A stretch of DNA of 64,000 nucleotides from Stenotrophomonas sp. MMGLT7 (lineage in GTDB: Bacteria; Pseudomonadota; Gammaproteobacteria; Xanthomonadales; Xanthomonadaceae). Where the stretch lies: the NCBI RefSeq assembly GCF_021168555.1, contig NZ_JAJOZS010000006.1:124001-188000 (forward strand), given 5' to 3'. This document shows positions 17,755 through 25,881 of this stretch, in pieces (the stretch's first letter is position 1; each line of letters opens with the position of its first letter). The translations under genes were made by a program, and so were the position numbers. The notes beneath the pieces were generated by a model, which saw only the letters and a program-made list of their open reading frames with translations, was not told the DNA's origin and made no database searches.

Positions 17755-19347
17755 ATGAATATCGGCAAGCGCATCAGGACCGCATCGCTGCTGGGTCTGC
17801 TCTTCGGCATGAGCCTGGCCTGCACGGCGCTGGCGGCCGCCGGCGAGGCCTTGAAGCAACAGGCCATCGCCGGGGTCGAGCAGCGCGCCAGGCTGGCGCA
17901 GCAGATGACCGACTCGATCTTCAGTTTCGCCGAGCCGGGCTTCCAGGAGTTCCGCACCTCGGAATACATCACCGGGATCCTGGAGAAGAACGGTTTCAGG
18001 ATCACTCGCGGCGTGGCCGGGATTCCAACGGCCTGGAAGGCCGAGTGGGGCAGCGGCGGCCCGCTGGTCGCGCTGGGCAGCGACATCGACGCATTGCTGG
18101 GGCTGTCGCAGGTGCCGGGCATTCCCACTCCAAAGCCGCAGGTGGAAGGTGCGCCGGGACACGGCGAGGGCCACAACTCGGGCATGCCGCTGGTGGTGGT
18201 GGCAGCGCTGGCGGCGAAGGAGACGATGCAGAAGAACGGGATTCCCGGGCGGCTGCTGATCTGGCCGGGCGTGGCCGAGGAACTGCTGGCGACCAAGGCG
18301 TTCTACGTGCGCGACGGGCTGTTCGACGGCGTGGACGCATCTATCTTCACCCACGTGAGCAAGGACATGAGTACCTCGTGGGGACCGTCCGGCAACAACG
18401 GCATGGTCTCGGTCGAGTACACCTTCCACGGCAAGACCGCGCACTCGGCCGGCGCACCCTGGGCCGGCCGCAGCGCGCTGGACGCGGTGGAACTGATGAA
18501 CGTGGCCTGGAACATGCGCCGTGAGCACCTGCCGGTCACCCAGCGCTCGCACTACGTCATCACCGACGGCGGCGAGCAGCCGAACGTGGTGCCCGGCAAG
18601 GCCTCGGTCTGGTACTACTTCCGCGAGCAGACCTTCGCCAGCATCCGCGAGCTCTACGAGACCGGCAACGAGATCGCCGAGGCCGCGGCCAAGGCCACCG
18701 GCACCACCGTGACCCGGCGCCTGCTCGGCTATGCCGCGCCCAACTTCGGCAACAAGCCGCTGGCCGAGGCGGCCTACGCCAACATGAAGGCGATCGGCAT
18801 GCCGCAGTGGAGCGCGGCCGACCAGGCATTCGCGCAGGCAGTGCAACAGCAGAACGGCTTCGAACTGCAGCCGCTGGCCACCGAACTGGCGCCGCTGTCG
18901 ACCCCGGACTCGCGCGGCTCGTCGATGGGCGGCGGCTCGGACGATATCGGCGATGTGATGTGGACCGTGCCCACGATCACCATCCGCTTCCCGTCCAACA
19001 TCCCCAATACCATCGGCCACAACGTCACCGCGGCGATGGCGATGGCCACGCCGATCGCGCACAAGGGCGTGGTGACCGGGGCGAAGGTGCTGGCGTCCAC
19101 CGTGCTGGACCTGATGACCACGCCGGAACTGGTCGCCGCGGCCAAGGGCTACTTCCGCAACGTGCAGCTCAAGGACGCCAGCTACGATCCGGTACTGACC
19201 GCCGCTGATACCCCTGCGATCCACCTCAACGGCGAGTTGATGGAGCGGATGCGGCCGAAGATGGAGCCGCTGTACTACGACCCCGCCCGCTACGACAGCT
19301 ACCTGCAGCAACTGGGCATCGAGTATCCGCAGCCCGGCGGGAAGTGA
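17755..19347 (+). CDS. Secreted M20-family amidohydrolase (AbgB/ILR1-like)
   Basis: A 530-residue zinc amidohydrolase with an N-terminal signal peptide (about 26 residues, ending near ALAA), so it is probably periplasmic. M20 metal-binding features include ALGSDIDAL, GEGHNSGMP, WPGVAEE and the C-terminal IGHNVTAAMAMATPI. The overall arrangement is that of AbgB (p-aminobenzoyl-glutamate hydrolase), a relative of the IAA-amino-acid hydrolases. It is expected to cleave an amide bond between an acyl or aryl group and an amino acid. AGGAG precedes the ATG. It is the second gene of the glycine-riboswitch unit, so a glycine-releasing substrate is a reasonable guess but not shown by the sequence. Confidence 0.88.
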   Translation: MNIGKRIRTASLLGLLFGMSLACTALAAAGEALKQQAIAGVEQRARLAQQMTDSIFSFAEPGFQEFRTSEYITGILEKNGFRITRGVAGIPTAWKAEWGSGGPLVALGSDIDALLGLSQVPGIPTPKPQVEGAPGHGEGHNSGMPLVVVAALAAKETMQKNGIPGRLLIWPGVAEELLATKAFYVRDGLFDGVDASIFTHVSKDMSTSWGPSGNNGMVSVEYTFHGKTAHSAGAPWAGRSALDAVELMNVAWNMRREHLPVTQRSHYVITDGGEQPNVVPGKASVWYYFREQTFASIRELYETGNEIAEAAAKATGTTVTRRLLGYAAPNFGNKPLAEAAYANMKAIGMPQWSAADQAFAQAVQQQNGFELQPLATELAPLSTPDSRGSSMGGGSDDIGDVMWTVPTITIRFPSNIPNTIGHNVTAAMAMATPIAHKGVVTGAKVLASTVLDLMTTPELVAAAKGYFRNVQLKDASYDPVLTAADTPAIHLNGELMERMRPKMEPLYYDPARYDSYLQQLGIEYPQPGGK

Positions 19348-19368
19348 CACCGCAAGCCGCACGAAATC

Positions 19369-19485
19369 GTAGGAGCGACTTCAGTCGCGATGGGGCTTTA
19401 TGCAGGTCCTTCTGCAAAAGCGCGCACATCCATGTGCGGGGGATCCAAAACGGGAAAGCCCCATCGCGACTGAAGTCGCTCCTAC
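19369..19485. repeat. Long inverted repeat, GTAGGAGCGACTTCAGTCGC family
   Basis: Two perfect 31-base inverted arms (19369-19399 and 19455-19485), beginning GTAGGAGCGACTTCAGTCGC, face each other across 55 bases. The same element occurs at 30200-30267 with 26-base arms. Such elements are dispersed in xanthomonad and pseudomonad genomes. It lies between the M20 gene and the converging ArsC-like gene and may also act as a bidirectional transcription end. Confidence 0.9.
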
Positions 19486-19538
19486 AAGTCGCCCTGCAAG
19501 TCATCCCACGAGCCGCCCGCAAGCCGCTCCGGCAGGAG

Positions 19539-19898
19539 CTACGGCAGCAGTTCCAGCACCTTCTCCGGCGGCCGGCACAGCGCCGCGCCGCGCGGGGTCT
19601 GCACGACCGGGCGGTTGATCAGGATCGGGTGCGCGACCATTGCCGCGACCAGCGCTTCCTCGTCCAGCGCCGGATCGTCCAGGCCCAGCTCGGCATGGAC
19701 CGCCTCCTTGCTGCGCAGCAGTTCGCGCGTGGCGATGCCCATGCGCGCGACCAGCGCGCGCAGCGTCGCCGGGGCCGGCGGCGTCTTCAGGTACTCGACG
19801 ATCTCCGGTTCGATCCCTGCCTGCCGGATCAGCTCCAGCGCCTTGCGCGAGCTGCCGCAGCGCGGGTTGTGCCAGATGACGACCGCCGCGTCCGCCAT
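19539..19898 (-). CDS. ArsC-family arsenate reductase-like protein
   Basis: A 119-residue protein of the glutaredoxin-linked ArsC family. NPRCGSSRKAL contains the catalytic Cys14, and YLKTPPAP and HPILINRPVV are typical, the latter with the conserved Arg that binds arsenate. True ArsC reduces arsenate to arsenite with glutathione. No arsenite pump or ArsR gene is nearby, so it could equally be a YffB/Spx-like relative. The ATG overlaps the stop codon of the upstream phospholipase gene (TGATG), implying translational coupling. It is cytoplasmic. Confidence 0.85.
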   Translation of the reverse strand: MADAAVVIWHNPRCGSSRKALELIRQAGIEPEIVEYLKTPPAPATLRALVARMGIATRELLRSKEAVHAELGLDDPALDEEALVAAMVAHPILINRPVVQTPRGAALCRPPEKVLELLP

Positions 19899-21037
19899 CA
19901 GTACCATTCCAGCAGCGACAGGCCCACGCCGACGTAGGTGGCCTTGTGGTTGTAGTCGATCATGCTCTCGCCGTAGCCGTCGAACACCTGGATGTGGCCG
20001 CGCAGCAGGCGGCTGATCGGGAAGCCCCAGTCCAGCTGCAGCGCGCCGTGCGAGCGGTCGCCGCTGCGCAGCGAATGGCGTGCCATCAGCGATACCTCGT
20101 GGCCGTTGCGGTTCCAGGTCAGGGTGGCGTCGCCGCGGCCCATGTAGTCCTCGATGTCCGGGTTGTTGTCGTCGCTGCGGCTCTCGGGCAGGCGGTACCA
20201 GGGGCGCAGCACCAGCGCCCAGTTCTCGCGGTCCAGGCCGACGTTGAGGATCACCCGGTTCCAGCTGCGCGAGAGCGGGTCGCCGCGGCCGTTGGACTGG
20301 TGGTTGAGCTGCAGCGCGGCCATGCGCCCGTGCCAGCCGAACAGGCTGTAGTTGTTGCGGAAGGCCAGGATCAGCTCCGGCTCGTAGTTGGTCTCGCGGA
20401 ACGGGCGCGACTGCTCGGAGTTGTAGGCCTGCCAGCGCGAGCTCTGGGTGTAGCCGGCCCACAGGTCGCCGTTGTCGCCGAAGATGTTCTCCCAGACCTT
20501 GGTCTTGAAGCTGAGCTGGAACTTGAGCTCGGTGCTGTCCAGCGGCTGCGCCGTGGTGACCGTATTGTCCGGGTTGGGCGAGGACGGCATCTCGTTCTTG
20601 TCGCTGGTCCAGAACCCGGGCAGCAGGTACACCGGCTTGTAGGCACGCAACTGGAAGGTGCCGAGCTTGGAGTCCCTGGCCAGCTCCCAGCGGCTGTCCA
20701 GCAGCGAGCCGCGTCCGGCATTGGCGATGGTGGAGTCGTAGTAGTCCTCGCGGAACAGCTGCTGCTCGTCCTTGCGCTTGGACGGCGGCTCGGCGTCGAC
20801 GGTCTGGTCCAGCTGCTTCCTGGACTGCGCCGCCGACCTGGCAGCCGCGTCGGCATCGCGGGTATCGATCGGCGAGTGCCCCAGCGCCTGGTCGTAGCAT
20901 GCCAGGCGCGCGGAATCGGAGGTGATGGCCACGCACGCCTGCGGCGTGGCGGGGGCGGGGGCCGCTTCCTGCGCCGATGCGTGGAAGGAGGCGGACGCGC
21001 AGGCGATCAGCATCAGCGGTTTTTGCAGATTGGACAT
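19898..21037 (-). CDS. pldA: Outer-membrane phospholipase A
   Basis: A 379-residue OMPLA-type phospholipase that hydrolyses acyl esters of phospholipids misplaced in the outer leaflet of the outer membrane. The catalytic motif LNHQSNGR contains His246 and Ser248. The protein has an N-terminal signal peptide ending near FHASA, a periplasmic linker with paired cysteines (QACVAI and RLACYD) and a C-terminal 12-strand barrel ending in aromatic Tyr. It is longer than E. coli PldA (289) because of the linker, as is usual in xanthomonads. It is upstream of and coupled to the ArsC-like gene. Confidence 0.9.
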   Translation of the reverse strand: MSNLQKPLMLIACASASFHASAQEAAPAPATPQACVAITSDSARLACYDQALGHSPIDTRDADAAARSAAQSRKQLDQTVDAEPPSKRKDEQQLFREDYYDSTIANAGRGSLLDSRWELARDSKLGTFQLRAYKPVYLLPGFWTSDKNEMPSSPNPDNTVTTAQPLDSTELKFQLSFKTKVWENIFGDNGDLWAGYTQSSRWQAYNSEQSRPFRETNYEPELILAFRNNYSLFGWHGRMAALQLNHQSNGRGDPLSRSWNRVILNVGLDRENWALVLRPWYRLPESRSDDNNPDIEDYMGRGDATLTWNRNGHEVSLMARHSLRSGDRSHGALQLDWGFPISRLLRGHIQVFDGYGESMIDYNHKATYVGVGLSLLEWY

Positions 21038-21138
21038 CGGTTTTTCTCGCAGGCGGCGCGGGAGGAGGAAGGCGGTCGGCGTGGAATGTTGCCAGAAATG
21101 GCGGCGATGCCGACGTGAGGGCCAAGTCGGGAATGTAG

Positions 21139-21624
21139 TCAGAAATACCAGGCGATGGCGAACACGCCCAGCATGGCGATGCCGAGCGCGATCTTGGATG
21201 CGGTGCCGAGCACGATGCCCAGCCACGTGCCCAGGCCGACCGCGGTCGCCTTGCCGGCCTGGCGACTGTGCCAGTACTCGCCCAGCCATGCGCCGACGAA
21301 GGGGCCGACCAGGATGCCGAACGGCAGGAAGAACAGTCCGGCGAACGTGCCGATCACCGAGCCCCACAGCGCCTTGGCGCTGGCGCCCACGCGCTGGGCG
21401 CCGAACGCGGTGGCGGCGAAGTCGATCAGCAGCGACAGCGCGGCCATCACTCCCAGCACGACCAGCGGCAGCCAGCCGACCCGTTCGAAGCCATTGGCCC
21501 AGGCCGCCGCCAGCAGGCCGGCGAACACCAGCGGCAGGCCCGGCAGCGCCGGCAGCACGATGCCGGCCAGCCCCACCAGCACCAGCAGGGCGGCGATCAG
21601 GTAGAAGATGAACGAAAGCTCCAC
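21139..21624 (-). CDS. DUF456 membrane protein
   Basis: A 161-residue, very hydrophobic inner-membrane protein of the DUF456 family. LVGLAGIVLPALPGLPLVFAG and the glycine-rich FLPFGILVGPFVGAWLGEY are the family repeats, giving about four to five membrane helices. The function is unknown. The start is GTG with GGGAG five bases upstream. It is followed by phospholipase A about 100 bases downstream on the same strand. Confidence 0.85.
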   Translation of the reverse strand: MELSFIFYLIAALLVLVGLAGIVLPALPGLPLVFAGLLAAAWANGFERVGWLPLVVLGVMAALSLLIDFAATAFGAQRVGASAKALWGSVIGTFAGLFFLPFGILVGPFVGAWLGEYWHSRQAGKATAVGLGTWLGIVLGTASKIALGIAMLGVFAIAWYF

Positions 21625-21860
21625 TTGGACTCCCGGGGTTGGTATTTTGGGGTTGACAGAATGGCTGTTCTTGATGATTGCAATTTCATTTTGCCCGGGT
21701 TAAGTTGCAGCCGCTGCGCTTGGCAAGGTCACCGTGAATCGTGGCCTGATGCGGTAGATCCCCGATCCGCTACATCGTTGCACCTCGCTTCCTCCTTGCA
21801 ACCAGCCGCCGGAAACCTCCTGGCGTAACCATTACCCCAGTGATCGAGGAGTCAGCCGAG

Positions 21861-22070
21861 ATGTCTGAACGCGAAACCGGAACCGTGAAGTGGTTCAACG
21901 ATGCCAAGGGCTTTGGCTTCATCAGCCGCGAGAACGGCGAGGATGTGTTCGTGCACTTCCGCGCCATCCAGACCCAGGGCTTCAAGAGCCTGAAGGAAGG
22001 GCAGAAGGTCAGTTTCACCGTCGTCCAGGGCCAGAAGGGCCTGCAGGCCGATGCGGTGCAGCCGATCTGA
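21861..22070 (+). CDS. CspA-family cold-shock protein
   Basis: A 69-residue single cold-shock domain that binds single-stranded RNA and DNA and melts mRNA structure. Both nucleic-acid-binding motifs, KGFGFI (RNP1) and VFVHF (RNP2), are present, and the length is typical. A TTGACA at 21653-21658 may be the -35 of its promoter, which would give a long 5' leader as in other csp genes; the -10 is unclear. A strong terminator follows at 22103. Confidence 0.94.
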   Translation: MSERETGTVKWFNDAKGFGFISRENGEDVFVHFRAIQTQGFKSLKEGQKVSFTVVQGQKGLQADAVQPI

Positions 22071-22102
22071 CGCAGCCGGCGCGACGCCAGCGACGGACAA
22101 GG

Positions 22103-22131
22103 ACAGGGCCCGCGATGCGGGCCCTGTCTCG
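22103..22131 (+). terminator. Terminator downstream of the cold-shock gene
   Basis: A ten-base stem built from ACAGGGCCCGC and GCGGGCCCTGT with a short loop is followed by CTCGTTT. It sits between the converging cold-shock and glycine-zipper lipoprotein genes and may serve both strands. Confidence 0.7.
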
Positions 22132-22154
22132 TTTACTGCCCGGGGTGGCCGGCT

Positions 22155-22628
22155 TCAGCGCACGACCACGCGGCCGTTGACCACGCGCACGTAGGTGTTC
22201 TCGCGCACGCCGCCCAGGTCCTTCTGGTTGACCACGATCACGCGGCCGTCGTCCATCTTGACCTGGATGTCGTAGCTGTCGCCGGTGACGTTCTGCTGGA
22301 TGCGGTTGCCCGCCAGCGCGCCGCCCGCCGCGCCGGCGACGGCGGCGACGTTCTGGTTGCCCTTGCTGCCGCCGGTGTGGTCGGAGATCTCGTGGCCGGC
22401 GATCGCGCCGACGATACCTCCGAGGATCGCCCCGGTGGCGGCCGGAGCGGTGCGGTTGGAGGCCACCGTGTCTATGCGGGTGACGATGCCGCAGTCGGCG
22501 CAGCGGCCCTGGTTGTAGCCCGCGTTGCCGTAGCCGCTGTTGTAGCCGCCGCCGTAGCCGGGCGAGGTGGCACAACCGGCCAGGGCGAGGGAAGCGGCGG
22601 CACCGATCGCGATCAGTCGAATGTTCAT
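22155..22628 (-). CDS. Glycine-zipper 2TM lipoprotein
   Basis: A 157-residue lipoprotein: the leader ends in LAGC with Cys19 lipidated. The middle carries a Gly/Tyr-rich stretch and then a glycine zipper (TGAILGGIVGAIAGHEI, AAVAGAAGGALAGN), as in SlyB and the rickettsial 17-kDa antigen family. A small C-terminal beta domain follows (YDIQVKMDDGRVIVV). These outer-membrane lipoproteins stabilise the envelope or are stress-induced; the exact role is unknown. AGAGGA precedes the ATG. A second glycine-zipper protein is at 25882. Confidence 0.88.
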   Translation of the reverse strand: MNIRLIAIGAAASLALAGCATSPGYGGGYNSGYGNAGYNQGRCADCGIVTRIDTVASNRTAPAATGAILGGIVGAIAGHEISDHTGGSKGNQNVAAVAGAAGGALAGNRIQQNVTGDSYDIQVKMDDGRVIVVNQKDLGGVRENTYVRVVNGRVVVR

Positions 22629-22752
22629 GGGTGGTCCTCTGTCGGCGATGTCGCCGCGTTTGTGTTGATGTGTGGCAGATCGTGTCTAAGGCAACGTGAA
22701 CACAGCGCCAACTGTGCCCGGTCTTCCTGAATGGGGAGGTGCCGGCCGCCCG

Positions 22753-23178
22753 TCAGCGGAAGTCCTGGTGGCAGCCGCGGCAGGCGGCCTGGATGTCGTC
22801 GGCGATCCGCGGCGCCTGGCCGCACGCGGATGGCGATGCCAGCTCGGCATCCAGCGTCGCGCGCAGGCGCGAGGCCTGTGCGGCGAAGCGGCGGTCGGAG
22901 GCCAGCCCGGGGAAGGCGGTCTCGATCCCGCCGGCCAGCACCCGCAGCGACTGCAGGCGCGATATGGCATCGGCCGGATCGCAGCGATCCGCCGCCGGCC
23001 CCTGCCCGAACTGCTGCAGCTGCCGCTCCATCACCTGCATCAGCGCCCGTGGGAAGGGATCCACGCGGGCCTGCAGCGCGCGCACCAGCACCAACGTCGC
23101 CAGCGTGCCGAGGATCACCCCGGCGACGAGCACCGACAGGTAGCGCATCAGGGAAGGCGACGAACTCGGCTGGCGCAT
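22753..23178 (-). CDS. Membrane-anchored cytochrome c'-like protein
   Basis: A 141-residue protein with an N-terminal membrane anchor (LMRYLSVLVAGVILGTLATL) and a helical domain that ends in ACRGCHQDFR. The CxxCH followed by an aromatic and Arg, at the extreme C-terminus, is the haem-attachment pattern of cytochrome c'. It should therefore bind one haem c in the periplasm. Two further cysteines (near DRCDP and SACGQ) are present. The physiological partner is unknown. GGAG about ten bases upstream supports the ATG at 23178. The gene is divergent from tcdA. Confidence 0.65.
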   Translation of the reverse strand: MRQPSSSPSLMRYLSVLVAGVILGTLATLVLVRALQARVDPFPRALMQVMERQLQQFGQGPAADRCDPADAISRLQSLRVLAGGIETAFPGLASDRRFAAQASRLRATLDAELASPSACGQAPRIADDIQAACRGCHQDFR

Positions 23179-23234
23179 CGATTCCGCTCCCGGCAAAAGA
23201 CCGAGTATGGGATGGCGCATCGTAAAATGGCGGC

Positions 23235-24032
23235 ATGAACGAACAATGGCGTGAACGCTTTTCCGGCATCGACCGGCTCTATGGGACGGGTACGGTCGAG
23301 CGCCTGGCGCAGTGCCGGGTGGCGGTGGTCGGACTGGGCGGCGTCGGCTCGTGGGTGGTGGAGGCGCTGGCGCGCACCGCGGTCGGGCACCTGACCCTGA
23401 TCGATGCCGACGACATCTGCGTGTCCAACAGCAACCGCCAGCTGCCGGCGCTGGCGGGCATGTTCGGCCGCAACAAGGCCCAGGCCATGGCCGAGCGCTG
23501 CCGGGCGATCAACCCGGAGATCGACGCGGTGGCGGTCGAGGCCTTCCTCACCACCGGCAACATGCCCGAGCTGCTCGACCAGGGCTTCGACCTGGTCGTC
23601 GATGCCTGCGACAGCTTCCGGGTGAAGGTGGAGGCGATCGCCTGGTGCCGTCGCCGCAAGCTGCCGCTGCTGACCGTCGGCGCCGCCGGCGGGCGCACCG
23701 ACCCGACCCTGGTGCGCGTGCGCGACCTGTCGCGCACCGAGCACGACGCCATGCTGGCGCTGATCCGGCGCAAGCTGCGCGGCGAGTTCAACTTCCCCAA
23801 GAACCGGCAGCGCTACTTCGGCGTGCCGGCGGTGTACTCGCTGGAGAACGTCAAGTACCCGCAGGCCGACGGCAGCGTCTGCGGCCTGCGCCCGCAACTG
23901 GGCGAGGACGCGGCGCTGCGGCTGGACTGCGGCGCCGGCCTGGGAGCGGCCACGCACGTGACCGGCACGTTCGCCTTCGTGGCGGTCGGCAAGGCGCTGG
24001 AGATGCTGCTCAAGGCCAAGCAGCAGCCGTGA
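23235..24032 (+). CDS. tcdA: tRNA threonylcarbamoyladenosine dehydratase
   Basis: A 265-residue E1-like enzyme (YgdL/CsdL) that uses ATP to cyclise t6A at position 37 of tRNAs to ct6A. The start MNEQWRERFSGIDRLYGT is characteristic, as are the nucleotide-binding VVGLGGVGSWVVEALAR and DADDICVSNSNRQ. The cysteine in the DACDSFRVK region is also typical. The length matches E. coli TcdA (268). It is cytoplasmic. The gene is divergent from the cytochrome-like gene, with a 56-base shared promoter region. Confidence 0.93.
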   Translation: MNEQWRERFSGIDRLYGTGTVERLAQCRVAVVGLGGVGSWVVEALARTAVGHLTLIDADDICVSNSNRQLPALAGMFGRNKAQAMAERCRAINPEIDAVAVEAFLTTGNMPELLDQGFDLVVDACDSFRVKVEAIAWCRRRKLPLLTVGAAGGRTDPTLVRVRDLSRTEHDAMLALIRRKLRGEFNFPKNRQRYFGVPAVYSLENVKYPQADGSVCGLRPQLGEDAALRLDCGAGLGAATHVTGTFAFVAVGKALEMLLKAKQQP

Positions 24033-24575
24033 CCGGGCACCACGGCTGCGGCGGCGCCTGCCTCTTCGGGGTGTAAGCCGCAAGAAGCCTTCCCGCGACC
24101 CGATGGGCGCCAGTAAGCTGTCCACCATCTCAGGCTGGATACGGCACATGCCGATCGCGGCAATGGCAGGCCGTAGAGCCACGATTGCACAGGGCGGGAC
24201 CGTCACACGGCGCCCGCGGCGCCGGGCACACGCAACCGGCCTCTTGATCGTTGCTTGCGTGCCGCCGATGCCGCCAGTGGTCACGGCAGAGTCCGACGCG
24301 GTGGGCCGAGGCCCACCCCATGATCTCGGCCATCGCCCTGAGGAGGAGCCCCGGCGACTTGCGCTCGGGAAGGGCAAGGCACTGGACCCCCGCCGGCGCG
24401 GGGATGACGGGTTTCGTTGGGCGCTTCAGGCGCGGTAGTCCCTTCCGCCACCGGCAGCGTTGTCCCATCGGCAGAAGGTGCCTCGGAGGGGCGGACGGGG
24501 CAGGGGCGGAGCCTCGCGCGAGCTTGCATCCCCGGGAAGGCCATCGGGGCCTTGCCTCGTCGACCCGCAGGCCTG
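24033..24575. other. Long gene-free stretch between tcdA and tatD
   Basis: I see no convincing coding sequence. Around 24386-24412 there is CCCGCCGGCGCGGGGATGACGG, a unit of a repeat that is common in GC-rich proteobacterial intergenic regions. The open frames here do not resemble proteins and have poor codon bias. It may be decayed coding or repeat-derived sequence. Confidence 0.35.
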
Positions 24576-25346
24576 TCAGTGCCGCCGCAGGCCGAACAGG
24601 CGCTCGGCATTGGCGCTGGTGCGGGCGGCGATGGCCTGGACCGGTTCGCCGCGCAGCCGCGCGATCGTTTCGGCGATGGCCGCCAGCCGCGCCGGCTCGT
24701 TGCGCTGGCCGCGGATGGCCGCGTCGGGCTGGTCCGGGGCATCGGTCTCCAGCAGCAGGTAGTCCAGCGGCATTTCGCTCACCAGCCGGCGCAGCCGCTG
24801 CGCGCGTTCGTAGGTGACCGGACCGCCCAGGCCGATCAGGAAGCCGGACTGCCACAGCTGGCGCGCCTGCTCGGGGCTGCCGGAGAAGCTGTGGACGACG
24901 CCGCGCAGTCCGCCGGTCGAGCGCAAGGCGACGATGACCGCCTCCACCGCGCGCCGCGCATGCACGATCACCGGCAGGTCGAACTCGCGCGCCAGCGCCA
25001 GCTGGCCCTCGAAATAGAACTGCTGCGCCTGCCGATCCAGGTCGGGGACGAAGAAGTCCAGCCCGCATTCCCCGATCGCGCACGGGCGTTCGCGCTCGAT
25101 CCATTCGCGCAGCAGCTGCAGGTGCCCGGGCCGGTGCTCGGCCAGGAACATCGGATGCAGCCCGTAGGCGGCATGCAGTCCCGGATCGGCATTGCAGACG
25201 TCGCGCAGCTTGGGCCAGGCGGCCGCGGCGACGGCCGGGACCACCTGCACGGCGACCCCGGCGACGTGGGCGCGGGCGACCACCTGGGCGCGGTCGGCAT
25301 CGAACTCGCCGGCGTCCAGGTGGCAGTGGCTGTCGACCAGTGTCAC
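24576..25346 (-). CDS. TatD-family metal-dependent hydrolase
   Basis: A 256-residue TIM-barrel hydrolase of the TatD family (3'-5' exonuclease and DNase activity in E. coli TatD). The metal ligands are visible in VDSHCHLD (residues 4-11), AIGECGLDF, PVIVHARRA, VHSFSGS and LLLETDAPD. It most resembles the YjjV/YcfH-type paralogues. The start is GTG with GAGGG about eight bases upstream. It is cytoplasmic. It lies upstream of the gene-poor region at 24033 and apparently stands alone. Confidence 0.9.
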   Translation of the reverse strand: MTLVDSHCHLDAGEFDADRAQVVARAHVAGVAVQVVPAVAAAAWPKLRDVCNADPGLHAAYGLHPMFLAEHRPGHLQLLREWIERERPCAIGECGLDFFVPDLDRQAQQFYFEGQLALAREFDLPVIVHARRAVEAVIVALRSTGGLRGVVHSFSGSPEQARQLWQSGFLIGLGGPVTYERAQRLRRLVSEMPLDYLLLETDAPDQPDAAIRGQRNEPARLAAIAETIARLRGEPVQAIAARTSANAERLFGLRRH

Positions 25347-25503
25347 GTCTGCACCCTCGTGTAAGTCGTGCGCGCCGCCATCGGCTTGCGGAAGGCACCG
25401 ACCGCCGCCGAGACCGGTGGTCCTGGCAAGGTCCGCGACGCGACGTTGCGGTTCGGCGGCAGGCGCAGGGCCGGCATGGGGCGTTGACGCGGCACCAGGG
25501 CCA

Positions 25504-25722
25504 TCAGCGTCGCTGCGGCGATCCCTGCGGCAGCGGCGGCTTGCGCGTCTTCCAGTTGGCCAGCAGCAGCGTGCCCAGGCCGAACACGATCTCGTCGACG
25601 AAGGGGATCGGATCCGGCACCAGCACGCTGATGGCGAACAGGGCCGCGGTGATCTTGAACAAGGTCGGGTAGCGCAGCTTCCGCGCCCAGTTCAGCAGGG
25701 GCAGGACAAGGGGATTGGGCAT
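25504..25722 (-). CDS. Small conserved membrane protein (DUF6116-like)
   Basis: A 72-residue protein with a hydrophobic centre (LFKITAALFAISVLVPDPIPF, then GLGTLLLANW), indicating one or two membrane segments, and a basic C-terminus. It looks like a small family seen in Xanthomonadaceae, for which I recall only a DUF label (DUF6116). The function is unknown. It lies upstream of tatD on the same strand, about 160 bases away. Confidence 0.7.
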   Translation of the reverse strand: MPNPLVLPLLNWARKLRYPTLFKITAALFAISVLVPDPIPFVDEIVFGLGTLLLANWKTRKPPLPQGSPQRR

Positions 25723-25881
25723 CGGGAATTCCTCGCTGGGGGTGAAAACGCTATCACGATGGATATGGTGGCGAGGTGGGCGTCTGTTAAGCCTGTGTCG
25801 GGAAATTGTCGCCGTCTATTCAGCTTCGTCGTGCTCGAATTGCGTCGTACCGAGCGCGGATGGTCCGCAAGGAGCCTGGTG

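Noticed and set aside
24417-25364. Plus-strand open frame over the tatD gene and its downstream gap
   Set aside because: It is antisense to a clear TatD gene, and its translation is low in complexity with no recognisable motif.
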